A stretch of DNA of 64,000 nucleotides from Hephaestia sp. MAHUQ-44 (GTDB lineage: Bacteria; Pseudomonadota; Alphaproteobacteria; Sphingomonadales; Sphingomonadaceae): assembly GCF_023806085.1 (NCBI RefSeq), contig NZ_JAMSLX010000010.1, positions 1 through 64,000 on the forward strand. The letters are read 5' to 3'. The translations under genes and the position numbers were made by a program. Every line of letters starts with the position of its first letter. Position 1 is the first letter of the stretch. Shown here in pieces: positions 17,892-25,872 of the stretch. The notes under the pieces are model-generated. The model worked only from the letters and a program-made list of their open reading frames with translations. It was not told the origin of the DNA and searched no databases.

Positions 17892-18769
17892 ACAAGATCG
17901 AACTGGTCGAAGTTTCCGCGCGCGACGGATTGCAGAACGAACCGCGCGTATTGGCCACATCCGACAAGGTCGAACTGGTCCGCCGGGCGATCGGCGCCGG
18001 CGCCCGACGGCTTGAAGTCGCCAGTTTCGTTCATCCCGCCAAGGTTCCGCAGATGGCCGACGCCGAAGCTGTGATCGCGGCGCTGCCATCCAACGCCGCA
18101 CGCTATATCGGGCTGGTGCTGAACAAGCGGGGGGCGCTGCGCGCGTTCGACACCGCGATCGACGAAATCGGCGTGGTCTGCGCAGCCAGCGACACGTTCG
18201 GCATGCGCAATCAGGGATTGGATACCGAACAATCGCTTGCGATGGCGTGCGAGGTACTGGCGCTGTGCCGCGCCCAGGGACGCCCCGGGCAGGTAACGAT
18301 TGCGGTGGCGTTCGGCTGTCCATTCGAGGGCGCCGTCGATCCCGGCAAAGTCGTTGCCATGGCGCGACGGATTGCCGCCGCGGGTGCGATCGAAGTCGCG
18401 ATTGCCGACACGATCGGAATCGCACGGCCCAACGAGGTCGAGCGGCTGGCGGCTGACGTTGCCGCAGCGATTGCACCACTGCCGCTGCGCGTCCATTTCC
18501 ACGATACGCGCGGGATGGGTGTCGCCAACGCGATCGCGGCGGTCCGCGCGGGCGCGGTAACCGTCGACGCCGCGATCGGCGGCACGGGCGGCTGCCCGTT
18601 CGCACCCGGTGCTGCCGGAAATGTGGCAAGCGAGGACATCGCATACGCTTTCGACGACGCGCTCGATATCGACATTGAGCAATTGGTCGAGGCGGCTGGC
18701 TGGCTCAATGGGTTGCTCGGGCGCGAGCGCACCAGCGCCATTGCGCGCGCGTTTGCCAGCCGGGCCTAG
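17888..18769 (+). CDS. hydroxymethylglutaryl-CoA lyase-like protein
   Basis: The product is 293 residues, a TIM-barrel of the DRE-TIM/HMGL family. SARDGLQNE gives the catalytic Arg-Asp near the N-terminus, HFHDTRGMG gives the metal-binding His pair, and GGTGGCPFAPGAAGNVASED holds the mobile-loop Cys and following Asn typical of HMG-CoA lyase. It should cleave a 3-hydroxy-3-alkyl-glutaryl-type CoA ester by retro-aldol reaction. No biotin-dependent carboxylase of the leucine or Atu pathways is near, so the tertiary 3-hydroxyacyl-CoA substrate is probably made another way within this island. It is translationally coupled to two acyl-CoA dehydrogenase genes. Confidence 0.9.
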   Translation: MNKIELVEVSARDGLQNEPRVLATSDKVELVRRAIGAGARRLEVASFVHPAKVPQMADAEAVIAALPSNAARYIGLVLNKRGALRAFDTAIDEIGVVCAASDTFGMRNQGLDTEQSLAMACEVLALCRAQGRPGQVTIAVAFGCPFEGAVDPGKVVAMARRIAAAGAIEVAIADTIGIARPNEVERLAADVAAAIAPLPLRVHFHDTRGMGVANAIAAVRAGAVTVDAAIGGTGGCPFAPGAAGNVASEDIAYAFDDALDIDIEQLVEAAGWLNGLLGRERTSAIARAFASRA

Positions 18770-18884
18770 CGCCGAGCAACTTTCACGTCAGGTTAGCGCC
18801 GACAGCACCCGCTGCCCCCTGTGTGTTGCGCCACTAAGCGGGGGTAACCGCCATGTCGGATCGCTGGCTCTCTGAACGTCAATC

Positions 18885-20114
18885 CTAATCCGGAAACTGG
18901 ATGCCCTCGCGCCCCTTGTCGCGCTGTGCAGGCGCGACGAGCGACGCCGCATCCACCTCAAGGCCGAGCCAGCGGTCCAGAATCTCGGCCGTATCCTGCC
19001 CGACGTCGCGCGGTGCCGGGCGACGGATGCTTGCCGGCGTCAGCGAGAGCTTGGGAAACGTGCCTTGCATTCTGGTGGGGCCCAGCACCGGATCATCAAC
19101 GGTAACGATCGCGTCGCGCGCCGCGTAATGCGGATCGTTGAGCATATCCTCCGCATCGTACATGCGGCCGGCGGGCACGGCATGCGCGATCATTTTCGCT
19201 TCGACTTCCGCCACCGTGTGCCGCGAGGTCCATTCCTCGACGATTTGATCGAGTTCGTCCTGATGAACGCCCCGCGCCACGTGCGTGAGATATCGGGGAT
19301 CACACGCCAGATCAGGCCGGTCCATCGCCTCGCACAATCGCGTGAAAACGCTGTCCTGATTGGCGCCGATCAGGAATTCGCCGTCTTTGCAGCGATAGAC
19401 GTTCGATGGTGCGATGCCTGGCAATTTCGATCCGGTACGCTCGCGCTTATGCCCGGCGACCGCCCATTCGGGGATCAACCCTTCCATCACCTGCAGCACA
19501 CTCTCATACAACGCGGCGTCGACAATCTGGCCCTGCCCCGTCTTGTCGCGATGATGGAGCGCGGCGATCGCGCCGAGACACCCATAAGTGGCGGCAAGCG
19601 TGTCGCCGATCGAAATCCCCATTCGCGCCGGGGCAAGATCGGGAAAGCCCACGATCTTGCGCCAGCCCCCCATCGCTTCGGCGATCCCGCCAAAGCCGGC
19701 GCGCGTTGCATAGGGGCCCGTCTGACCGTAACCCGATACGCGGACAATGATCAGCCCCGGATTCTCTGCCAGCAACTGTTCAGGCCCCAGATTCCAGCGT
19801 TCCAGCGTACCCGGCCGAAAATTCTCCACCAGAATGTCCGCACGGCCAATCAGCGCGCGCGCGAGTTCCTGCCCGGCCTCCACGCGCAAATCCGCCGCGA
19901 CCGAATATTTGTTACGGCCGATGACACGCCACCAGGTCGGCGCGCTTCCTTGCCCCCATTGCCGCATCGGATCGCCGGTGCCGGGCTGCTCGAGCTTGAC
20001 CACCTCGGCGCCCATGTCTCCCAGCAACTGACCACAGAACGGCCCGGCGATTAGCTGGCCGAGCTCGACCACGCGGATGCCATCCAACGCACCACCAGAG
20101 AGTGTCGACGTCAT
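18885..20114 (-). CDS. CaiB/BaiF family III CoA-transferase
   Basis: The product is 409 residues. The N-terminal Rossmann part starts LDGIRVVELGQLIAGPFCGQ, with GAEVVKLEQPGTGDPMR next, as in formyl-CoA-transferase-like proteins. The likely catalytic Asp lies in GISIGDTLAATYG. It moves CoA between carboxylic acids; some family members are alpha-methylacyl-CoA racemases instead. The ATG at 20114 fits the conserved N-terminus, although an ATG at 20135 has a better-spaced AAGG and overlaps the aldehyde dehydrogenase stop. It is the second gene of a two-gene unit with that dehydrogenase. Confidence 0.9.
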   Translation of the reverse strand: MTSTLSGGALDGIRVVELGQLIAGPFCGQLLGDMGAEVVKLEQPGTGDPMRQWGQGSAPTWWRVIGRNKYSVAADLRVEAGQELARALIGRADILVENFRPGTLERWNLGPEQLLAENPGLIIVRVSGYGQTGPYATRAGFGGIAEAMGGWRKIVGFPDLAPARMGISIGDTLAATYGCLGAIAALHHRDKTGQGQIVDAALYESVLQVMEGLIPEWAVAGHKRERTGSKLPGIAPSNVYRCKDGEFLIGANQDSVFTRLCEAMDRPDLACDPRYLTHVARGVHQDELDQIVEEWTSRHTVAEVEAKMIAHAVPAGRMYDAEDMLNDPHYAARDAIVTVDDPVLGPTRMQGTFPKLSLTPASIRRPAPRDVGQDTAEILDRWLGLEVDAASLVAPAQRDKGREGIQFPD

Positions 20115-20124
20115 TGTATCTTTC

Positions 20125-21561
20125 TTAGCTTGCATGAATTGCCTTCGTGGCCATGTGCGCCTCCAGTCCCTCCGGACCATCCTCCGATCCGAAGCCGCTT
20201 TCATTGAGCCCGCCGAACGGGGCATCGGGCCAGGATGTGCGAACGTTGTTGATCGCGATCATGCCGGCCTCGATCGCGTCACCAAGGATGTTCTGCCGCC
20301 GCCCATTCTCGGTGAAACAATAAGCGGCGAGGCCATAAGGAAGCCGATTGGCCTGCTCGATCGCCTCCTCTATCGTTGCAAAGGGCCGCAGCAGCGCCAG
20401 CGGCCCGAAAGGCTCGTCATTCATCGCCATGGCATCGAGCGGCACATCGCCGAGCACGGTGGGCTGAAAGAACCAGCCGGGGCCTTGCCGACGGCCGCCT
20501 CCGGCCAGCAATGTGGCCCCCATGCCACGCGCATTCTCGACCATCGCCTCGATCGCCGCAGGACGGCGGGCGTTGGCGGTCGGTCCCATCTCGGTCGCTG
20601 CATCGCGCCCGTCGCCCACCGCAATCCGGCCGGCGCGCGCCGCGAATCCCGCCGCGAACCGCTCATAGATGCCTTCCTGAACATGGAACCGCGTCGGCGA
20701 GACACAAACCTGCCCGGCGTTGCGGAACTTGTGCGCCACAAGCGCATCGAGCGTGGTATCGAGATCGCAATCGTCGAAGACGAGAACAGGCGCGTGACCG
20801 CCCAACTCCATCGTCATCCGCATCACCGTATCGGCTGCGAGGCGCATAAGGTGCTTGCCCACCGGCACCGAGCCAGTGAAGCTCAGTTTGCGGGTAATGG
20901 GAGACGCCAGCAGCGTCCGCGAGACAGTATCGGGTACACCGAAAACAAGCTGCGCAACATCGCCGGGCAGCCCGGCGTCCTGGAAGCAGCGCATCACCGC
21001 GATCGCGCTGGCCGGGGTTTCCTCGCTCGGCTTGAGGATGACCGAGCATCCCGCGGCAAGCGCCGGTGAAAGCTTGCGCACCGGATTGATGATCGGGAAA
21101 TTCCATGCACAGAAGGCGGCCACAGGCCCCACCGGCTGACGAACCACCAACGAACGCAAGCCGGGCGACCGCGGCAGCACGCGTCCGTAATTGCGCACCG
21201 CCTCACCGGCGTGAAATTCGAGAATCATCGCGGCGCCGATCACTTCGCCCCGCGCTTCGGCGAGCGGCTTTCCCTGTTCGAGCGTGGCGATCCCGGCCAG
21301 CGTGTCGGCACGTTCGCGAAGCAACGCCGCGGCTTTGTTGAGCACCGCGGCGCGCGCCTCGGGCGGTGTTGCGCGCCATGCGAGGAAACCACGCTGCGCG
21401 GCTTCAAGCGCGTCACCCAGATCCTCCGCCGTCGCCAGAGGAAGTTCCCCCAGCAGATCGCCCGTGGCCGGATTGAGCACCGGCTGGGAGTCGCGCCCGG
21501 TCGCGTCACGCCATTCGCCGGCAATGTAGAGCTGCATGTCAGGCAGCGACCCTATGGTCAT
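20125..21561 (-). CDS. NAD(P)-dependent aldehyde dehydrogenase (succinate-semialdehyde dehydrogenase-like)
   Basis: The product is 478 residues with all ALDH landmarks: AFCAWNFP (Asn of the oxyanion hole), KPSEETP (cofactor Lys/Glu), SFTGSVPVGK, MELGGHAP (general base Glu), NAGQVCVSPTRF (nucleophilic Cys) and EPFGPLALL. The overall pattern is closest to the succinate-semialdehyde dehydrogenase group. It oxidises an aldehyde to the acid, which the adjacent CoA-transferase could then activate. The ATG at 21561 is chosen for the conserved start (LPDMQLYIAGEW shortly after). It lies behind operator box 3, shared with the divergent kinase operon. Confidence 0.92.
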   Translation of the reverse strand: MTIGSLPDMQLYIAGEWRDATGRDSQPVLNPATGDLLGELPLATAEDLGDALEAAQRGFLAWRATPPEARAAVLNKAAALLRERADTLAGIATLEQGKPLAEARGEVIGAAMILEFHAGEAVRNYGRVLPRSPGLRSLVVRQPVGPVAAFCAWNFPIINPVRKLSPALAAGCSVILKPSEETPASAIAVMRCFQDAGLPGDVAQLVFGVPDTVSRTLLASPITRKLSFTGSVPVGKHLMRLAADTVMRMTMELGGHAPVLVFDDCDLDTTLDALVAHKFRNAGQVCVSPTRFHVQEGIYERFAAGFAARAGRIAVGDGRDAATEMGPTANARRPAAIEAMVENARGMGATLLAGGGRRQGPGWFFQPTVLGDVPLDAMAMNDEPFGPLALLRPFATIEEAIEQANRLPYGLAAYCFTENGRRQNILGDAIEAGMIAINNVRTSWPDAPFGGLNESGFGSEDGPEGLEAHMATKAIHAS

Positions 21562-21653
21562 TTCCAAACGCCCCTCTGCTGCCAGCAAGGCCGGCCAATG
21601 TCGCTCACCATGCGTGTCGGCTTCCCCAACCGCACAACAAGGCTTTGACTAGA

Positions 21654-21663
21654 TTGCATGCAA
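21654..21663. promoter_or_regulatory. TTGCATGCAA operator box 3
   Basis: This is an exact TTGCATGCAA in the divergent promoter between the aldehyde dehydrogenase (93 bases away) and the kinase operon (78 bases away). It appears as a single box. Confidence 0.75.
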
Positions 21664-21740
21664 ATGGCAAGTGGGGTCTGAAAAGAAACGACGCGCTGCC
21701 AACGATCAGAGGGCGGCGGCACGACGGAGGATGCGCCAGA

Positions 21741-22844
21741 TTGGCTTACGAAATTCATAACAATCAACCACCTGCGACCGGCGCGGTGATCGATGAAGTC
21801 AAAGCCCAACCACCGCGGCCGACAAATGATTTGGATACGGTGCGCCTTGCCGAGTGGATGAAAGACGCCATCGACGGCTTTGCCGGGCCGCTCACCGTAT
21901 TGCGGTTCGCGGGCGGCCAATCCAACCCCACCTACCAACTGCACACGCCCGCCCAGCGCTATGTGCTACGGCGCAAACCCGCGGGCCGATTGCTGGCGTC
22001 GGCACACGCCGTCGATCGAGAATTTCGCGTCATGGAGGCACTGGGCCGTGCGGGCTTCCCGGTTCCGCGAGCCTATGCACTTTGCGAATCCGAAGCGGTG
22101 ATCGGCTCGGTCTTTTATGTGATGGCGATGGTCGACGGGCGGATCCTGTGGGACGGGCGCCTGCCCGACGCCACGCCTGACGAACGCCGCGCGATCTACA
22201 CCGCCGAAATCGATACGCTCGCCGCCCTTCACCGCATCGACCCGCAAGCAATCGGCCTCGCCGATTACGGCAGGCCGGGCAATTATTTCGCGCGGCAGTT
22301 GAAGCGCTGGACGACGCAATATGTGGAGTCCAGCGGCCCGCGATACGACACGATGGACCGATTGATCGCCTGGCTACCGACGCACCTGCCCGCCGACCGC
22401 CCGGCCCGTATCGTGCATGGCGATTATCGGCTCGACAACATGGTCCTCCACCCTACCGAACCGCGCGTGCTGGCGGTGCTCGATTGGGAGCTTTCGACGC
22501 TGGGCGATCCGATCGCGGACCTGACCTATCTGTTGATGCATTGGGTGACGCCCCCGCACGAGCGCGGTTCGCTTTCGAACCTGGATCTCGAAGCCTTGGG
22601 AATCCCCACGCTCGACGAGATGCTCAGCCGCTATCTCACGACGACCGGCGATCGGCTGGGCGCACCGCTCGAATGGTATCTGGCTTATAATCTCTTTCGG
22701 TTCGCCGCGATCCTCCACGGCGTGGCGGCGCGGGGCCGTGCGGGCAACGCCAACAACGCCCGGGCCGGCCTTGCCCAGACCCGCGTCGGTCCACTCGCCG
22801 AGGCCGCATGGCGCTTCGCGCAAAAGCTGGGAAGCGAGGCATGA
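21741..22844 (+). CDS. APH-family phosphotransferase, ACAD10/11 N-domain and LvaA type (probable hydroxyacyl-CoA kinase)
   Basis: The product is 367 residues with an aminoglycoside-phosphotransferase fold. HGDYRLDNM carries the catalytic Asp and metal-binding Asn, and VLDWELSTLGDP carries the second metal Asp. This subgroup matches the kinase domain of ACAD10/11 and LvaA of Pseudomonas putida levulinate degradation, which phosphorylate the 4-hydroxyl of 4-hydroxyacyl-CoA. I place the start at TTG 21741, ten bases after GGAGG; the longer frame from 21645 would include the operator box. The next gene, a CoA ligase, overlaps its stop by four bases, matching the LvaA-LvaE logic. Confidence 0.85.
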   Translation: MAYEIHNNQPPATGAVIDEVKAQPPRPTNDLDTVRLAEWMKDAIDGFAGPLTVLRFAGGQSNPTYQLHTPAQRYVLRRKPAGRLLASAHAVDREFRVMEALGRAGFPVPRAYALCESEAVIGSVFYVMAMVDGRILWDGRLPDATPDERRAIYTAEIDTLAALHRIDPQAIGLADYGRPGNYFARQLKRWTTQYVESSGPRYDTMDRLIAWLPTHLPADRPARIVHGDYRLDNMVLHPTEPRVLAVLDWELSTLGDPIADLTYLLMHWVTPPHERGSLSNLDLEALGIPTLDEMLSRYLTTTGDRLGAPLEWYLAYNLFRFAAILHGVAARGRAGNANNARAGLAQTRVGPLAEAAWRFAQKLGSEA

Positions 22845-24583
22845 CGTGGCCCGCGCGCAGCATGGCGGAAACACTGGCGCTGCTTACGGCGCCGGGAGCG
22901 CCATTCGAGATGGCCGAGATCGATGCGCTGGGGCGTTCGGTACGTAGCTACGTACGCACACCGCCCAACCTGCGCGCGGTATTCGACGCCAGCCGGAATT
23001 TCGGCGACCGCGACCTGATTGTGTATGAGGGCGAACGGCTCAGCTTCGACGCACATTGGCGTGCGGCCACCGCCTTCGGGCGCGCGCTCAGTGAGGATTT
23101 CGGCGTGCGCAAGGGCGATCGCGTCGCGATCGGGATGCGTAATTACCCGGAATGGTCGATCTGCGCCTGGGGCGCGCTGGCGATCGGCGCAGTGGTGGTG
23201 CCACTGAACGCCTGGGAATCGCATACCACGCTGTCGCTGCTGCTCGAGGATTGTGGCGCGCAGATCGCGATCGTCGATGGCGAGCGGTTCGAGCGCTTAC
23301 ATCATGCGCAGCCGGGCGCGGTGCCCTTGATCGTCGCACGTGACGACGCCCCTCCCGGGGCGGTCGCCCTCGCGTCGATCATCGGCATACCGGAAAACTA
23401 TGCCGCGCTGCCGGAGGCGCCCCTACCCGACCCGGCGCTGGCGCCTGACGATCTTGCCACGATTTTCTACACCTCGGGCACAACCGGACGCCCCAAAGGG
23501 GCAATGGGCACGCATCGCAACATTCTGACAAACCTGCTCAATACCGGCTTCCGTGCGATGCGCGCAGCGGTCAGACGCGGCGAGCCGGTGCCTGCCGGCG
23601 CGTCGACGACGCCCCGCCGAACGCTTCTGCCGATGCCGTTTTTCCACGTCACCGGGTTTCATTCGACCCTGCTTCCGGCAATGGCAAACGGCTCGACGAT
23701 CTACCTCATGTTCAAATGGGACACCGCCCGCGCGCTCGAGATCATTGCACGCGAACGAATCAACGGGCTCAATCTGGTTCCCACGTTGGCGTGGCAGCTC
23801 TCCGATGCCATTCGTACCGGCACTGTCGATACCACGAGTGTCGATACCGTCGGTTACGGGGGAGCGGCGGCGGCCCCCGAGTTGGCGCAACGGATGCGGG
23901 AAGCGTTTCCCAACGGCTATCCCGGGCAAGGCTATGGCGCCACCGAAACCTCCTCACTCGTTGCGGCGAACAGCCATGAAGACATGATGGCGCGCCCCGG
24001 CAGCGTCGGGCCGCCCGTGCCATGCTGCGATATCCGCATCGTCGATACCGCAGGGCACGACGTACCAACCGGCGAGGACGGCGAACTATGGGTGCGCGGC
24101 GCCAATATCGTGGCGGGATATTGGAATATGCCCGAGGCCACCGCCGAATGTTTCGCCGACGGCTGGTACCGAACCGGCGACATCGCGCGGCGCGATGCCG
24201 AAGGATTCATCACGATTCTCGATCGCGTGAAGGACATGCTGATCCGTGGCGGCGAGAACATATATTGCGTCGAGATCGAAGAATGCCTCGCCAGCCATGC
24301 CGACGTCGCCGAAGTGGCCGTGTTCGGTATGCCGGAGCGGGTGCTCGGTGAAGTGGTGGGGGCAGCAATACGTCTGCGAGAGGGCGCCACCGCCGACCGC
24401 GAAGCCCTTGCCGAGCACGTGAGGGCACGGCTGGCCGCCCACAAAGCGCCAGTGGTGATCGATTTTCACGCAACGCCCCTGCCGCGCAACGCCGCCGGCA
24501 AGCTGCTCAAGCGCGAATTAAAGGCGGCACTGCTCGACCGCATGACGCACCCCGATCACGCCACACAGGAGAAACATTTGTGA
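22841..24583 (+). CDS. AMP-dependent acyl-CoA synthetase
   Basis: The product is 580 residues of the ANL superfamily. YTSGTTGRPKGAMGTH is the P-loop motif, GYGATETS the A5 motif, YRTGDIARRD holds the AMP-binding Asp, and LPRNAAGKLLKREL holds the catalytic Lys near the C-terminus. It activates a carboxylic acid to its CoA ester through an acyl-AMP. The ATG at 22841 overlaps the kinase stop (ATGA). With the kinase before it and an SDR after it, it fits a 4-oxo or 4-hydroxy acid activation module. The chain length is not readable from sequence. Confidence 0.92.
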   Translation: MTWPARSMAETLALLTAPGAPFEMAEIDALGRSVRSYVRTPPNLRAVFDASRNFGDRDLIVYEGERLSFDAHWRAATAFGRALSEDFGVRKGDRVAIGMRNYPEWSICAWGALAIGAVVVPLNAWESHTTLSLLLEDCGAQIAIVDGERFERLHHAQPGAVPLIVARDDAPPGAVALASIIGIPENYAALPEAPLPDPALAPDDLATIFYTSGTTGRPKGAMGTHRNILTNLLNTGFRAMRAAVRRGEPVPAGASTTPRRTLLPMPFFHVTGFHSTLLPAMANGSTIYLMFKWDTARALEIIARERINGLNLVPTLAWQLSDAIRTGTVDTTSVDTVGYGGAAAAPELAQRMREAFPNGYPGQGYGATETSSLVAANSHEDMMARPGSVGPPVPCCDIRIVDTAGHDVPTGEDGELWVRGANIVAGYWNMPEATAECFADGWYRTGDIARRDAEGFITILDRVKDMLIRGGENIYCVEIEECLASHADVAEVAVFGMPERVLGEVVGAAIRLREGATADREALAEHVRARLAAHKAPVVIDFHATPLPRNAAGKLLKRELKAALLDRMTHPDHATQEKHL

Positions 24584-24984
24584 ACGATCAAATGGCAGCT
24601 GCGCTGGCAGCCGGAGAGCGCCTGTTCCACACGGTCGAGCATGGCGACCTGGAGGATTTGCGTGAAATATTCACCGACACGGCGGTGGTTTGGCACAATA
24701 CCGATGAGAAACTGACCGACGTCGAGACGACCATCAGCAATCTGAAGAAAATCCGATCGAGCGCGACTGTTTTCCAATATACCGACATCAGGCGCGAACC
24801 GACGCCAAACGGGTTCGTCCAGCAGCACGTACTGATCGTGGAGATGGCCGATGGGCGCCGCATGCGCGACCTGGCCTGTTGCATCTGCCGCGTCGAAAAG
24901 GGGCGTATCGCGCACATGGACGCCTATCATGATTCGGCCGTCGTCGACGCGATGGCGCACAAACAGCCGAGCGCTCGGGGCTGA
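24580..24984 (+). CDS. SnoaL/NTF2-like protein
   Basis: The product is 134 residues with the cone-shaped NTF2-like fold pattern: an N-terminal helix, FTDTAVVWHNTDEKLTDVE, and a strand-rich second half ending RIAHMDAYHD. Members include small isomerases, dehydratases and cyclases such as limonene-1,2-epoxide hydrolase and ketosteroid isomerase, but many have no known activity. The start is GTG, overlapping the ligase stop (GTGA). The tight coupling on both sides means it works with the kinase, ligase and SDR of this operon. A second NTF2-like gene follows the monooxygenase at 29,266. Confidence 0.8.
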   Translation: MNDQMAAALAAGERLFHTVEHGDLEDLREIFTDTAVVWHNTDEKLTDVETTISNLKKIRSSATVFQYTDIRREPTPNGFVQQHVLIVEMADGRRMRDLACCICRVEKGRIAHMDAYHDSAVVDAMAHKQPSARG

Positions 24985-25823
24985 TGCGGCTCGAAAACAA
25001 GGTCGCGCTTGTCACCGGCGGCGCCGCCGGACTGGGGTTGGCCATCGCGCTGCGGCTCCAGGCCGAAGGCGCCAGCGTTATCGTCACCGATCTGGAGGCC
25101 GCGCGCGGCGGTGCCCTATCCGCCGAACACGGCTTCACCTTCCTCGAACAGGACGTGACGTCGGAACGCGACTGGGCACGGGTGACAGCGCATATCGAGG
25201 GCTCGCGGGGACGGCTTGATATTCTGGTGAACAATGCGGGCTATGTCGGATCGCACACCCGCGGCAATCCGGAAACCACGGCGATCGACGACCTGCGCAA
25301 GGTATTCGGTGTCAACGTCGAGGGGACGATGCTCGGCTGCCGGGCCGGCATCAGAATCATGCGGCGCAACGGCACCGGCTCGATCATCAACATCGCGTCG
25401 GTGGCATCAGAAACGGCGACGCCGTTCCTGCTATCCTATGGTGCAGCGAAGGCCGCGATACGCCAGATGACCAAATCGATCGCCCAATATTGCTGCGAGC
25501 AAGGGCTGCAGATCCGCTGCAACTCGGTCCACCCCGGCAATGTGCGGACCGCGATGTGGGATCGCAATGCGAGCGAGATCGCGACCGCCAGGGGCGTTTC
25601 GCTGGAGGATATCGCGACGGATACGCTCGTCCGGATCCCGATGGGACGTTTTCAGACACCGGAAGACATCGCCGCCGCCGTGGCGTTTTTCGCATCGGAC
25701 GATGCGCGGCACATTACCGGCACCAAGATGATCGTCGATGGCGGCCGCACCGACTGTGATTCGTATCACTTGAGCGGTCGTTTCCGGCAGGGGTTGCTCG
25801 CGTCACCGCTCAGCCCGCGATGA
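24984..25823 (+). CDS. short-chain dehydrogenase/reductase
   Basis: The product is 279 residues. The cofactor motif is TGGAAGLG, NNAG is present, and Ser (IASVASET), Tyr and Lys (YGAAK) complete the active site. An unusual C-terminal extension of about 25 residues follows the standard VDGG end. The ATG overlaps the previous stop by one base. By position after kinase and ligase it corresponds to LvaD, the SDR that reduces 4-oxoacyl-CoA to the 4-hydroxy form in levulinate degradation. That role is inference; the family itself is clear. Confidence 0.88.
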   Translation: MRLENKVALVTGGAAGLGLAIALRLQAEGASVIVTDLEAARGGALSAEHGFTFLEQDVTSERDWARVTAHIEGSRGRLDILVNNAGYVGSHTRGNPETTAIDDLRKVFGVNVEGTMLGCRAGIRIMRRNGTGSIINIASVASETATPFLLSYGAAKAAIRQMTKSIAQYCCEQGLQIRCNSVHPGNVRTAMWDRNASEIATARGVSLEDIATDTLVRIPMGRFQTPEDIAAAVAFFASDDARHITGTKMIVDGGRTDCDSYHLSGRFRQGLLASPLSPR

Positions 25824-25851
25824 GCGACCGGAGAACATATCCCCCGGTCGC
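25824..25851. terminator. bidirectional terminator between convergent SDR and ThDP enzyme genes
   Basis: GCGACCGG (25824-25831) and CCGGTCGC (25844-25851) form a perfect eight-bp stem with a 12-base loop directly after the SDR stop and 21 bases past the stop of the opposing gene. It suits both convergent transcripts. Confidence 0.55.
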
Positions 25852-25872
25852 GCATTAACCAGATCCTCGACC

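Noticed and set aside
18770..18884. Possible hairpin between the HMG-CoA-lyase-like and CoA-transferase genes
   Set aside because: The arms CCCGCT and AGCGGG are only six bases with a loop of more than 20 bases; too weak to call a terminator.
20129..20140. CTTGCATGAATT near the aldehyde dehydrogenase/CoA-transferase junction
   Set aside because: It lies in the coding end of the aldehyde dehydrogenase and lacks the second half of the palindrome.
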